NCBI GenBank assembly: GCA_015143295.1
Contig: CM026573.1
Span: 6,808,434-6,872,433, forward strand
Origin: Tetracentron sinense
Lineage: Eukaryota > Streptophyta > Magnoliopsida > Trochodendrales > Trochodendraceae
DNA length: 64,000 nucleotides
Direction of reading: 5' to 3'
The stretch's first letter is position 1; every line of letters begins with the position of its first letter. A program made the translations under genes and the position numbers. Positions 1 through 11,352 of the stretch are shown piece after piece. The notes under the pieces are model-generated. The model did no database searches. It had not been told where the DNA came from and was given only the letters and a program-made list of their open reading frames with translations.

Positions 1-9
1 AAGATTAAG

Positions 10-310
10 ATGTTTCAACCCTTTATGAAAAATACATATGATGTTAGAGAATGTTTTGAACCATGATTCCCTTATGAAAAATATATATGATGTTAGAGAA
101 TGTTTCGAATCATGATTTTCTTATGGAAAAATACATTTGATGACTTGATAGTGTTTTAAATTATAATTCTCTTATAGAAAATATACCTGATATTTAGAGA
201 GTATTTTAAGTGATGATTTTCTTATGGAAAAATATATACGATGACTAGAAAATGTTCTAAATTATGATTTTATTATGAAAGATGAATGTGATGTTTAAAG
301 ATGTTTCTAT
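10..310. repeat. Tandem repeat, about 50-bp unit, six copies
   Basis: Diverged units of about 50 bp start near 10, 51, 100, 150, 200 and 252. Each has an ATGTTTYRAA-like start, then a CATGATTNNCTTATGAAAAATA-like centre and a TGATG end. The units differ by several substitutions, so the array is old. It lies in the putative LTR. Confidence 0.75.
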
Positions 311-775
311 GATTTTTATTTCTCATATCAATAAGGGGAAAGAGAATTATCTTGTAATGTGTGGATGATGGAGAATGAAGGAAGGGATGATGATTGAAAT
401 TGATGAAACAATTATGAGCTTGCCTTAAAATTTTGATGTGTTATGAAACTAGGGTTTGGTGAGATTAATTTTATTAAAATTATCTATTGAAAATTAGGCA
501 TGATAGATATAATTGTTTCTTATTTTATTATTGAAAACTTGATAGATCTATGTTTTATATTGATTAATTTATGGGAAATTCTACATGTTTAAATTTATGC
601 ATGATTTACAATCATCACTATTTCACTCACACTAATTCATGAAATTAAATATGAATAAGTATGAGAATAAACAAGATGATAAGTATTATGCAAGTACACA
701 GGGACACGAGAATGATGTATGATTGAGTTTTGCATTGACTGAGTACCCACAAGCCTAAGATCAAGGCAAGACCAG

Positions 776-895
776 CTGTATACACCGGCGAATGTGTAGA
801 CAAGCCGTATACACCGGAAAATGTGTAGACAAACCGTATATACCGGATAATGTGTAGACAAGTTGTATGCACCGAATAATGTGTAAACCGTATGG
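776..895. repeat. Tandem repeat, about 29-bp unit, four copies
   Basis: Four head-to-tail copies of a unit with core GTATACACCGG then AATGTGTAGACAA, the last copy degraded. The short open frames on the minus strand over this array only reflect the repeat. Confidence 0.8.
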
Positions 896-2174
896 TACCT
901 CGAAAAGTAGGGTATATATTAGTCTCTACCCAATATATAGGGTAGAATTATATTAAGTTATTGCATTTGCATGTTGTTGGAAACATTCACGTACAAGAAA
1001 AATAAGTAAGATAAACAAGAGAAACAAGTACAAGTGATTATGTGTAAGAATTGAAATTGAATTATGTTTCCGCACTCTGAATTGTTATATATTTACATGT
1101 TATGCTAAATTCTAAATTATGTTTATATTAAATATTGTTATATTGTTAGATAGGATTTTATATATATGCTGGGTAACTTGTTACTCAGCCGGTGACTGTT
1201 GTTGTAGGCAGGTTCTAGATTTGACATCTGTGCTCCAGGACCTTAGGAAGATGAAGAGTACGAGGAGGAAGAGGAAAAGCCAACAGGTGATTACCTCGAG
1301 GGTGAATGGAATTTGGACCGTTGACCATTTACTGGAAATTAGATTACTAGTATTTTGAGTTCGAGTTTAGACATTGTAATAGACTAATTCTAGATTTATA
1401 GTTAGTTTGAATTTGATGATTTGGAATCATAGAGGATGATTCTAATTAATTTTGATGTTTTAGTATCTATTTCAGATATTAGACTTGATCAGTATTTATT
1501 TAAAGAGAAAAATTTTCAGGTTTATGTTTTACTATTGCGTTGAATGCTTTATGACAGAAAGTGATGAAAGTTAATAATTAAGTCACGTGCCAAAATCTCA
1601 CATTAAGTTAGGTAGGATTTTGGAGCGCGACAGGTTAATCATAGTTTAGTAGAAAAATGCGCTCACCCACTACATTGACCAAGTTGAGATATGCCAACCC
1701 AAATCAGGATAAGATTAGGTTGGTTAGCATGTAAGGTCAAAGTTGCCACCCTAGTTATTGTTATGGAAATAAATGTAAGATGAGATACACTTTATCATAA
1801 ATATATCTTATAATAATTACAATCTTGGATTACTATCTAGTAGATTATGATTATGAATCCAAGATTGTGATTTTGATATGATACACTTATGATACAATGT
1901 ATATCATTTTACATTTATTTCCCTTATAGTTACAACCTCGAGGATTCGGAGGTAAGCTTCCTCCACAACTTTCAAAAAAAAAAACACATCAATTTCTCAA
2001 AACAGAAGACAGACAATAACAAATATAAAAATCCCCTTACATAAACCAAACCAACATCAGCCAAGGAATTATGAGAAGAGCTCAAAGCTAGGGTAATAAT
2101 CATACATATGTATGTGTGTAGAGACTCCACATCATTTATTAGGCCATTAAAAACTACCCAAGAACAGCTTCTAC

Positions 2175-2729
2175 TTATGCCTGGAGAAGATAAGCATCCA
2201 GCCCATGGAAGCTCTTGACTGCAGTATCTTGCATGAGGTTTGGATCAGGAACATCTCCACTTGCCTTTTCGAATTCACAAGTCCATTTCACCAAGCTCCC
2301 ATCACCATTTGGAGTCACCTGCAAATTGGCCTTGAAATTCTTGTAGAAGTTCAGGATATCTCCATCTATGACACTATATGCCACCACCTTGTTTGCTTCA
2401 TCTACCGTGTCGACCTTCTCCTTCGATACCGTAACAATAGGCATCCCTGTATATCGAAAAACCCAGATCAAAAACTTCTCCAATGTTACTATCTTTACAT
2501 AAGAGTAAGAGAATTTATTTATGGTCATCTAAATATATTTACCTTCGGCAAATTTCAAGAGCCTAACAGAGCCGACGCTCTTTCCATCGCCTTCGAGTAC
2601 TTCGATGCTCTTGTACTGCTCAGGGAAGATCTTGGGGAAGAGAGTGTTGGAGTCCCTAATGCATCCCCAGAACTTGTCTGCAGAAGACTTGACCTCCACT
2701 TGTACTTCAAGCCTACCAGTAGAAGCCAT
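2175..2729 (-). CDS. MLP423: MLP-like protein (Bet v 1 / major latex protein family)
   Basis: Two exons on the minus strand, 2729-2543 and 2446-2175, joined by a 96-bp GT-AG intron in phase 1, give 152 residues, the usual length of this family. The glycine-rich loop is GDGKSVG at residues 47-53, preceded by VEVKSSADKFW. The C-terminal half has the expected WTCEFEKA strand and a long final helix ending LDAYLLQA. Members form a hydrophobic pocket binding small ligands and are cytosolic; the ligand here is unknown. The ATG at 2729 is chosen over an upstream in-frame ATG because family members start just before the first beta strand. The sequence seems nearest to Arabidopsis MLP423, judged from memory. 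It looks intact. Confidence 0.92.
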
Positions 2730-2829
2730 GTTGAAGGAGAAACTGAGAGGAACCAAGGATACAAAAGGGAGGAAAACTGAGAATTCTGAATTACTGGTAT
2801 GAGATATATATGAGCACTACCATGACATG

Positions 2830-2837
2830 TATATATA
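2830..2837 (-). promoter_or_regulatory. Probable TATA box of the MLP-like gene
   Basis: TATATATA lies about 100 bp upstream of the chosen ATG on the minus strand, a normal distance for a plant gene with a short leader. It is called from motif and position only. Confidence 0.45.
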
Positions 2838-2961
2838 GTAGCAGTATTGATTGGTTTGTGGAGGTGGGGATTTAAATGACATGTATATACAGGTTCAACT
2901 GTCAGAATTGATTGAAAAATAGTTTAACCACAAAGGGGAAAAGTGGAGCTCCTCTTTTTAG

Positions 2962-3560
2962 TAGGGGTGTATTCGAGCCGAGCTGACCCAGATTTGCCAT
3001 GTTTGAGCTTGGTTTGAACATGCTCGAATATGACAAATGTTTAGGCTTGAGTTTAGCTTGATCGAGCTCCGTTCGAGCTTGAACTTTATTCAAGCCGAGC
3101 TGAGTTCTAGTTGGTTAAGTTTGATTCACGGAATTGTTTTATCTAATTTTACATAATTTTAATAAAAGTGTTCATTAATAAATTATAATACAAGAAATTA
3201 TATAAAATTAAAACGTTTATATACAAAAATGATATTGGGTAATAGTCATTGGGTCCAAGAATAGAGAGTTAAATCAGATTTCCTGCTTTAACTTCTTTAA
3301 CTTTTTTTTGTAGTAATATATGTAGCATTACTAAAATAATATTGTATATATTCAACGAGTCAAGCTCAAGCCAAACCGAGTCATAAACGAGGCGAGCTTC
3401 AAGTCGGGCCGAATCAAACAGGGTTTGGCTTATTTAAACATTCGAGCTCAAATAAAAGCGTGTCTTGATCCATTTGAGCCTAAAATGTTAACTTGAGTTT
3501 AGCTCAAACAAGTCGAGCTGAGTCGAGTCATTGAGCTAGCTTGGCTTGAGTGCAACCCTA
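2962..3560. mobile_element. hAT-type non-autonomous element, CGAGCT-rich family
   Basis: The ends TAGGGGTGTATTCGAGCC and, inverted, TAGGGTTGCACTCAAGCC are terminal inverted repeats. A perfect 8-bp duplication CTTTTTAG flanks them at 2954-2961 and 3561-3568. Subterminal regions are full of GAGCTCGAGC/CAAGCTCGAG words; there is no coding capacity. Related elements lie at 33670-34015 and about 46722-46988, with a one-ended fragment near 50030-50155. Confidence 0.85.
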
Positions 3561-3568
3561 CTTTTTAG

Positions 3569-4253
3569 TGTATAAATGTGGTGGCACTTTTGTAATTATG
3601 GAGAGAGATCCACATGACAATTTTGTAAAACATTTTCTTTCCATAATTATAAGATTTCACCGTTGATAGATAAAGAGGAAGCTATGCTTTTCCACCATGA
3701 AGCATAGCTCCGCTTTGTATTTAAACTCTTGAAAAACAAATAAAGAAATGCTAATCCAATACTCATGCTTCCAAAATCTCATTTTGTGATAATATGTGTT
3801 TTTCCTTTTCTCTATTATCTTAAAATTGGAATTAACTCAATTTAAAAGGATAAGCCTTGGTCACGGTGAGAGCTGGGAAGTGTGCGTATGGGACAAGCAC
3901 TCGAAATATTATGTATTATGTTTTTGAGTGGTTAAAATAAAGAGATAAAAAGTCTATTATCAATGAGAAGAGATAGCTTTGATTTTTGTGCCACTGAGTA
4001 GAGTATGCATGTGGCTTGAACAGAGTGTTGTAACACGAGAATACTGCCTTTTACCACAACCCATATCTAATTCCCTTTTTAGTACCAAAACAAAGGTAGG
4101 CGCATTGAATGGGAGGTATCTAACAACAGTAAGTAGGTGGGGGCTTGATGTTCCTTTATCACCTTTGAGACCGTCTTTAATTAATGTTGATAATGGCACC
4201 GACGTTGTTGTTAGGGAGGTAGGAACCTAAAATTCGACCAGACTGATCGAGAC
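3569..4253. other. Intergenic, no gene seen
   Basis: AT-rich spacer between two elements. Overlapping short open frames near 3960-4230 on both strands show no recognisable protein and no splice context. Confidence 0.5.
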
Positions 4254-4770
4254 CAAGGTTTAAAATTTCGAAATTTCGGTCGATTTCGGATGTCCCATCC
4301 GAAACGAAATTTTCCGTAATTTCGAAATTTCGGCCGATATCTCACCGAAATCGTATTTAATAATAAAATATTATTCCGAAATTTGATCCGAAATTTCGTC
4401 GAAATATTCCGAAATTTCAGAATATTCCGAAATTTTTTTTTTTTTATATAATATTAATTATATATATTTATTATTATTTTATTTTTAAAATTAATATATA
4501 AAATTTTCGAAATTTCACGAAATTTCAGTAAAAATTTCAAAATATTTCGGAATATTTCGGAATTTTAATTAAAAAATAATTTAAAAAATTTATTTAAAAA
4601 TAAAAAATCAGATTTCGGCCGAAATTCCGAAATTTTCGAAATCCGAAATTTCACCTGAAATTTTCGAAATTTCGACCGAAATCTGATTTCCGAAATAAAC
4701 TCAATTTCGATATCGATGGGGTTGTCCGAAACCGAAATTTCGCGAAATTTAAACGAAATTTTAAACCATG
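4254..4770. mobile_element. hAT-type non-autonomous element, ATTTCG-rich
   Basis: Ends are CAAGGTTTAAAATTTCG and, inverted, CATGGTTTAAAATTTCG, flanked by a perfect 8-bp duplication ATCGAGAC at 4246-4253 and 4771-4778. The interior is almost wholly made of degenerate CGAAATTTCG words, partly palindromic. The minus-strand open frame at 4565-4780 is a by-product of this repeat. Confidence 0.85.
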
Positions 4771-4778
4771 ATCGAGAC

Positions 4779-5693
4779 AACGAGTTTGACTTGGTGAGTT
4801 TGTTTTATGTGCCACCAATCTCTAAGCGCATAGGGCGAAGGTGTGTCCCTCATTGACGGAGGTATGAAATCTCTCCATTGTTTGGTAGCAAATCTCTCCA
4901 CTTGATATGACGGTGGCAAGAGCTAGGATTTTCTTATAAGGGGGCTAACAATAATTGATTAATAATGTTAGTAATTATTATTGATAGATTTATAAAGAAT
5001 GCTAAAATATTTTTGGTCCATGGAGATACTGAGAGATTTGGAGGCATAACTCCCGATTTTTTTTTAAGGGTCAAGTTCGTGAGCCATCATATTTGTTTGT
5101 GTTGGTTTATATAGAATATATATTTTAAAAAACTAGGAGCAACTACTCTCCTTACCCATGGCTATGTCATCTTAAATTAAATAATATAGTATAAAGTTAT
5201 GGTTTTTTGTTTTTTTAAGTTCAAGGGGACAACTGCCCTTGTCCATGCCTATTATTAATTTTTGACCATATGGGATAATTAGCCCTTCAACATTTTGTAA
5301 TCATTTTTACATGTATAATATTAAAAATTAAAAAATAGTTAATTTAATTTATATAATGGCTCTTTCAAAAGGGAGGACCTTTATTTTTCTTGTGTACTAA
5401 CTTTTATTAAAATACAATATTAATGAATTTTATGACCATGGTGGTCTCATTACTCAAGAAAGAAAAAAAAATGGGGGATACACTCCTAAACCCCAAGCCC
5501 ATAATATATTTTGTGCACGTTTGATCATTCTTCAAACCCCAGCTCAAGAAAAAATTATTGGCCCACCCATGCAACCATCCAATCAATGCGTTCGGGATGG
5601 GCTATATCTGAATGGTCCTAATTGACTGACTAGAGCTAAATTGAGATTACCTTAATGGGTGTGAAATGATTCCTTACATCAAATGGTTCAAAT
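4779..5693. other. Intergenic, no gene seen
   Basis: AT-rich sequence with frequent stops in all frames and no recognised protein, RNA gene or element boundary. Confidence 0.45.
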
Positions 5694-6070
5694 CAATGTT
5701 ACTTGGTTCGTCGGTTCGAATTCGGTCTAGAATGAACCCAGTTCGCTAGGTATAAGATGAGACAATTTGTTTCTCGGATTGCTTAGTTTTTTTCAATTTG
5801 GTTCGCTAGCTTGGTTCGTTATTAAACATGTAAAACAAATATATATTTTATAATATATTATAAATATATATTTTAAGCATGTAAATAATATATTATACAT
5901 GCTTATTTTTTTTTAAAAAAATCATAAAACATTCGACAAACCAATACTGTTTTCAAACCACCGTATGATTCACTCAATTTCAGGAACCAATTCGAATCAA
6001 ACCACGAACTAGTTTAGGTTTGTTCTGGTTCACGGTTCACTCTAGCATACTGCGAACATGGTAACCCTAG
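5694..6070. mobile_element. Inverted-repeat element, GGTTCG family, copy 1
   Basis: The left end CAATGTTAC and the inverted right end CTAGGGTTAC form short imperfect terminal repeats. Subterminal sequence is rich in TTGGTTCG words, and AGGTATAAGATGAGACAATT in the left arm recurs in diverged form in the copy at 45969-46664. No target duplication is clear and there is no coding. Confidence 0.6.
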
Positions 6071-6314
6071 TTCGGATCATCTAATGAATGCAATTCTATG
6101 GTTGTGGCCCATATAAGAGAAGTTTTCATGATTTGATGATTTGGATCAATCAGCAATTTTGCTTGTTATTGTACAAAGGAAAGCCACCTTGTGTCGTCTT
6201 CTTCCCTTAAAAATCCATACTTTATTTATTTGTTGGGATAGGTCATGGTTCGCTTGGTGGAGGTAGTCCGTAATTGGTAGCCCCACTTGGGGCCAGCAAC
6301 GGATTTCCTTTGCA

Positions 6315-6555
6315 GAGGCCCAAGTATCGTATTCGGGCCTAGCCTCTTTACCCAACGCGTCTCTTCTAATTGTGGTTAAATTTGTTAACTTTGGCTTTTT
6401 AAAAAAAAAAAACTCGGATTAAGATTAAATTTTTAAAATCAATTTTTAACAAATTTTATAATTTTTCTTTCTAAAAACTAAGGTTAGATTTTTTTACCCT
6501 AAGCAATAAAAAAGACATGCGTTAAGCAAAGAGGCTAGGCCCGAGTATTAGGAAT
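6315..6555. repeat. Inverted repeat, about 38-bp arms
   Basis: The segment around GGGCCTAGCCTCTTTACCCAACGC (about 6333-6356) is matched in inverse at about 6519-6550 (GCGTTAAGCAAAGAGGCTAGGCCC). The interior is A/T-rich and resembles the TTAACC-type miniature elements seen elsewhere in the window. This is probably part of a degraded transposon. Confidence 0.55.
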
Positions 6556-6669
6556 GAGGAGTTTTTATTTATTTTTAGAATTATGGTATCCGGGCCTCTT
6601 CGAGTATCGACTAAGTCACTCGGGCCATGCCGATTCCCTAATACTAGACCACCTGGAAAGCCAGGATAA

Positions 6670-6765
6670 ATTTCAAAAGGTGGCCAACAAGGGAAAGGGA
6701 CTTGAACTCAAGACCTCCGCTAGCATGGTCTTGGCGACAAGCCTAACTGTCGGCTGACGAAAACT
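6670..6765 (-). mobile_element. tRNA-derived SINE-like fragment
   Basis: Read on the minus strand, a B-box-like GAGTTCAAGTCC follows a CTAGCGGAGGTCTT region, as in tRNA-derived plant SINEs. It is short and partial, called on motif resemblance only. Confidence 0.3.
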
Positions 6766-7144
6766 TATTTCAACTCTTTGAGAGTTTTATTTTTATTTTC
6801 TATTTACTCTGCGACTCAATCTATGGCCACTTTCAAATGACACATCTTTGCCATCCTAGCTGGAGGAGCGGGTGTACGTATTGGACAGTCCATCACTATC
6901 CAATTCATTGGATGTTCTCACAGTCACCTATCCGATAATCTCATGTTATTTAATATAAGTTTTGTAATTGATCAGTTTAAATATGAATTTGAATTTCCCA
7001 GCCCTTTAAATATTTGTAAATATAATAATTTATAGACAAAAATATCCTTACATTACTTAAATATTTACATGCAATAAGGGATTTTTCGGGACTCTTATTC
7101 ATATTTAAACTCTTAGTGTTAAAAAAAAATAGGTTAAAGGAATG

Positions 7145-7440
7145 ACACCTAACTCATATGACACGCCCAGACTTAAGGTTACCGTTAAGGTACCGTAAGG
7201 ACCTCCCTAATGGAGGGTTGTTAGACCCTTATTGTAAAGTCTAGTTTCCAAGCGATGTGGGACTAATTAAGGGGATAGTATCAATCACCCGTAAAGCAGA
7301 TTCGCTAAGGTACCTTAAGGGTAAATCCACTTAACTACTCTAAAAGAGTCTAACAAATAGAGGGTTATTGACTAGCAAATGGAGGGTTGTTGGACCCTGA
7401 TACACCCTCCGAAGTCTTAGTTCCCAAGTGGGACTAATTA
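7145..7440. repeat. Dispersed repeat related to 32165-32450
   Basis: Words such as AAGGTACCGTAAGG, GGAGGGTTGTTAGACC and GTGGGACTAATTA, in the same order, recur in diverged form at 32165-32450 (AAGGTGTCATAAG, GGAGTTGTAAAGCC, GTGGGACTAAACAC). The family is not recognised and there is no coding potential. Confidence 0.4.
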
Positions 7441-7469
7441 CACTTAGTAATTAGTGTAATAAAGAAAGA

Positions 7470-8054
7470 TTCCTCATAAATTATTAGGAGTAGAGAAAAA
7501 CTGGAATTTAAGAAAGAAGGGTTGGAAGGTAATTATTGAAGAAATGATTGAAAATGGCCCCTCAACGGCTATCTTTCTCAGCACAAAAGAAGAAGAAGAA
7601 AAAATGGAGGGAGAGGTTGCAGCTTCTTTTTCCTTATCAAGCACACCCCTATTTCTCCCAACTAATTCTCTTTCAAAGGTAAGCAAGAAGACCTCCTTTC
7701 CTTGTTCTCTAAGCACACCTCTCTCTCTCTCTCTATACTTGGGAAATCCAGGTAGTTGGAGGTTGTTGAGTATTCTCTAAATTCAACTTCACTTGCTCTA
7801 TACGTACTCTTGAGAGGATTCTCATACTCCCCATTTCCCTTTTTCTGCTTATACTTTGTGATCTATTTCTTCATTTTCGGTTTGAGTAGGAATTGGGTTT
7901 TGAGTTAAATGGGCTAAATGGGGTTCTTCTTTACCTTTTGTGGGGTATATTTAGGAACTAATTGAGAATTTTCATTAAATTGTCTGTTTAATTTGATAAG
8001 GTGCCATTCCAATTCTCCAACACAATAATCTGATCGGCTCACCGGGGACTCATT
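7470..8054 (+). promoter_or_regulatory. Probable promoter / 5' leader of the PBL28-like gene
   Basis: The stretch before the first ATG has a CT-rich tract (7720-7735) typical of plant leaders. An open frame at 7544-7780 is low-complexity and has no recognised relative, so I treat it as leader or chance. No clear TATA box was singled out. Confidence 0.3.
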
Positions 8055-10815
8055 ATGCCTTTCGGGTTGGTCTCGGCATGGAACAAGAGGCGGAGAAGCA
8101 AGTCATATGAACAGATTGACCCTTGTATGTTCTTTTTCTTCTTCTTCTTCTGGTTGTATGGATTTTTTTATTTGTCTTCTTGGACCAAATTTTTCTTACA
8201 CATTTGACAATAATGGTTTCTTGGCATTGCCAATTCAAAATTCTAGTATTGAGCATATAACACCCACCTTTTCAGGGACATATAAGGCAGTGGAATATTG
8301 GCAACTTGAAGATCAAAATTCATCCGCAAGAAGGCGTCATGGATCATCAGTGTTCACGTTCAAGGAAATGGAGGAAGCAACTAGTTCATTCAAGGAAGAG
8401 AATTTGCTCGGAAAAGGAGGATTCGGCCGGGTATATAGAGGAGTTTTGCGGTCGGGAGAGGTAAGTAGGTAGCTTTTGGGAAAACAAATTTTGACATATT
8501 TTGGAAAGATCAAACATTGTATAGTTAAAAACTAATAACAAGAACCGTGGGGCTCACCGGTGGTTTATATCTGATAAGCTAATTGCTTATGTACTCAAAT
8601 CAATGCTCCTTCAATCGGAATTTTAGCCCGCTGCTCTGCCTAGACTCATGAGATAACCCTGCAACAAACTTTTTAGTATCACAATGCAACTATCATATAA
8701 TAATAAGGACATGACTTGAGAATTGCTGAAATCTTCACTAAAAGTACCTGTTTTAATGTATTCATTCACTTGTTTATTTTTCACTCTGGAGGTTGTGGCA
8801 ATCAAGAAAATGGACCTCCCACCGGTTAAAGAAGCTGACGGTGAGCGTGAGTTCCGTGTAGAAGTTGATATCTTGAGCAGACTGGAGCACCCAAATCTGG
8901 TCTCCTTGATAGGTTATTGCGCTGACGGAAAGCAGCGGTTTCTAGTATATGAATTTATGCGCAATGGAAATCTACAAGATCACTTAAATGGTTGGTTCAT
9001 CGCTACAACGTAACACCTAATCAGCACCTATCAACTGATGCCTATTCATCTGTCAGTTCACTTGCACTAAACTTGTAACTCTTTGAACCTTTCATTCTAG
9101 GAATCAAAGAAGCGAAGATGGACTGGCCTTTGAGGCTCAAAGTAGCACTTGGAGCAGCTAGGGGTCTTGCTTATCTCCACTCCAGTTCTGCGGTGGGGAT
9201 TCCAATTGTTCATAGAGATTTCAAATCCACCAACATACTTTTAAGTGCCCATTTTGAAGCAAAGGTAATTAATCTGAGGCATTTTTGTGATAAATATATA
9301 TTATAGCTATGACATCAGTAGCTATTGCTTCCCAGATCTCTGATTTTGGCCTCGCCAAGTTGATGCCCGAGGGCCAGGAGATGAATGTGACCACAAGGGT
9401 GCTTGGTACTTTTGGCTATTTTGATCCTGAATATACATCGGTATGCATCGTTACTTACAAGGGTTAACTTCTCATTAATGCTGTTTTTAAATGGTACAGT
9501 ATCAGTTCATCATCACTACTGTTCATATTCATGGATGCTTTTGAATTGGGATTTTCTTATGATAGTGATGACCAAGTTCGAGTGAATATTTCATAAATTC
9601 AAGTTATCATATGGATAGCTTATCTGAGTTTGTGGCATCAGACTTTCGTTAAAAAAAGAATTTAAACAGTTTAAAGTGGATATTTCTGTTGACTTCTCTA
9701 GCTAATTTAATTAGTCAAAAGTTGGTTGTTTCATCAGCTCTAATTTTGCTCGAACATACTCTCCTTAAATTTAGCTTTCGTTGCCAACTTCAATATGACC
9801 AGTTTCCTAAAGAAATTTCAGATATAAATCTCCAGCATCTATTTATCTCTTCATGTAATATAACTATATAAGTGGTTTTAGATTTCCTGGTGAAGTTTGG
9901 AGATTAGGTATTCTCCTATGAACTCAAAATAATGCCTTTTATTCAAGAACTTTTGATTTTTAAACTGATTCATTGTGTCCCATTGTATTCAAAAAGAAAA
10001 AGAGAGCTTCTATTCTTTAAGACTGCTTTTTAACATTGTTCAAAGAATAATCTTTGTTCAGAATTGTTTGGAGACTGGGTTTTCATCAAAATTTCCTGTA
10101 TATGTTTTTCTGTCTGTCCTTTAATGTCATCTTGATCTTTTTTTAATCATATGAAATATATCCTAGAAAATGCCTGAGTTATTTTTTTCTCATCATTTTC
10201 TTTAGACTACCCTTTCTGCATGTTCAGAATAGTTTGGTGTGTATATAAAAGTGGTTTCTTTCTTCAACAATATGAACTGATTGCCAAAAGGAATCTGAGC
10301 CATGGATATTTCTCCTTTGGTCACAGACAGGGAAGCTTACTTTACAAAGTGATGTGTATGCATTTGGAGTGGTTCTTCTTGAGCTTTTGACCGGGCGTAG
10401 AGCAGTGGACTTGAACCAGGGGCCCGCTGACCAAAACCTTGTACTGCAGGTAGAGATGAGTTCTTCTTCCCTTCTAAACAGGTTTCCCCTGATCTAATTC
10501 CTTAGTTTAAAATGTATAGGCAAAACAATTATAATAATTGACCATAAGATAGTAATTGAATACTTTTGAATTACTCAGGTTAGGCATATATTGAACGATC
10601 GGAAGAAGTTGCGTAAGGTAATAGACCCGGAGATGGGTCGAAGTTCATACACCATGGATTCAATAGCCATGTTTGCCAACTTGGCATCACGCTGTGTCCG
10701 TGTTGAGAGTAGTGAGAGACCCTCTATGGCAGATTGCGTAAAAGAACTCCAGCTGATTTCTTATACAAATTCGAAAGGCTTGGGTATGGCGATGCATACA
10801 TTCAGAATGGTCTGA
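8055..10815 (+). CDS. PBL28: Receptor-like cytoplasmic kinase, PBL28-like
   Basis: Seven exons: 8055-8124, 8276-8460, 8792-8990, 9101-9264, 9336-9440, 10327-10449, 10579-10815. All introns are GT-AG, phases agree, and the product has 360 residues. It is a serine/threonine kinase: glycine loop GKGGFG at 69-74, catalytic lysine K90 in VAIKK, HRD at 189-191, DFG at 209-211, then a [16 protein letters not shown] activation segment. These residues are all intact, so it should be active. There is no ectodomain or membrane segment, so it belongs to the cytoplasmic PBS1-like group that acts downstream of surface receptors. The N-terminus [17 protein letters not shown] matches Arabidopsis PBL28 (At1g24030) as I recall it; this supports the start, which lies in a short first exon. 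Confidence 0.95.
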
Positions 10816-11352
10816 AAACTACTAGAAATATGTTGTCAGCGGAGTGATACTGTTTTTTAAATGTTAATAAATATATTTTATTTATATTTATTTAAGAGTT
10901 CTTGAAAGTTAAGTGTAAGGAATACCAACAATAAGCAGAAGATTGTAACAACAGAACAGTTTGATAAGGTAAAAAAGTGCTTCAATTATTAATCAAACTT
11001 AAGTTCTTGAAATGAACTAAGAGAAGCCAGGAGAGAGAGAGAGAGAGTTAGTTAAATGCGGAATTAGGATCAGATGGAGTAGGATTTTGTCTTCCTCCCA
11101 AAAATACCGTTCTGTTGTAGACAATTTTACTTGGAGATTCCTGTTTTGAGATAATATATACTGTTCAAATACAGGGGACATGATTCTCTATCCAACTAAA
11201 GCAGTAAATTTTTAGGTTTTACAGATTTAAATTTGCGGTAAAAAACAAACATTCTGTACTTAAAATTGGTTCCATAAAATACATCAAAGTAAATCCAGAT
11301 ATTCTTCAACAAAATATGTGTACCTTAAGGATCAATCCATTGCAAGTGGCAT
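10816..11352. other. 3' flank of the kinase gene, no other gene seen
   Basis: AT-rich DNA between the stop codons of two convergent genes, with a GA microsatellite at about 11032-11047. It presumably holds both 3' untranslated regions. Confidence 0.45.

Larger units (their letters stand above)
1..1632. mobile_element. LTR-retrotransposon terminal region, partial
   Basis: No gene is visible here. The stretch ends at 1632 in GCGCGACA; read on the minus strand this gives a TGTCGCGCTCC start like that of a plant LTR. A segment near 1211-1243 (around GACATCTGTGCTCCAGGACC) reappears near 41945-41975 inside the SUO intron, and both copies are followed some 380-400 bases later by a GCGACA end, so the two are relatives. 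It carries two tandem-repeat blocks, listed separately. The left end lies outside the window or is unrecognisable, and the LTR assignment is an inference. Confidence 0.45.
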
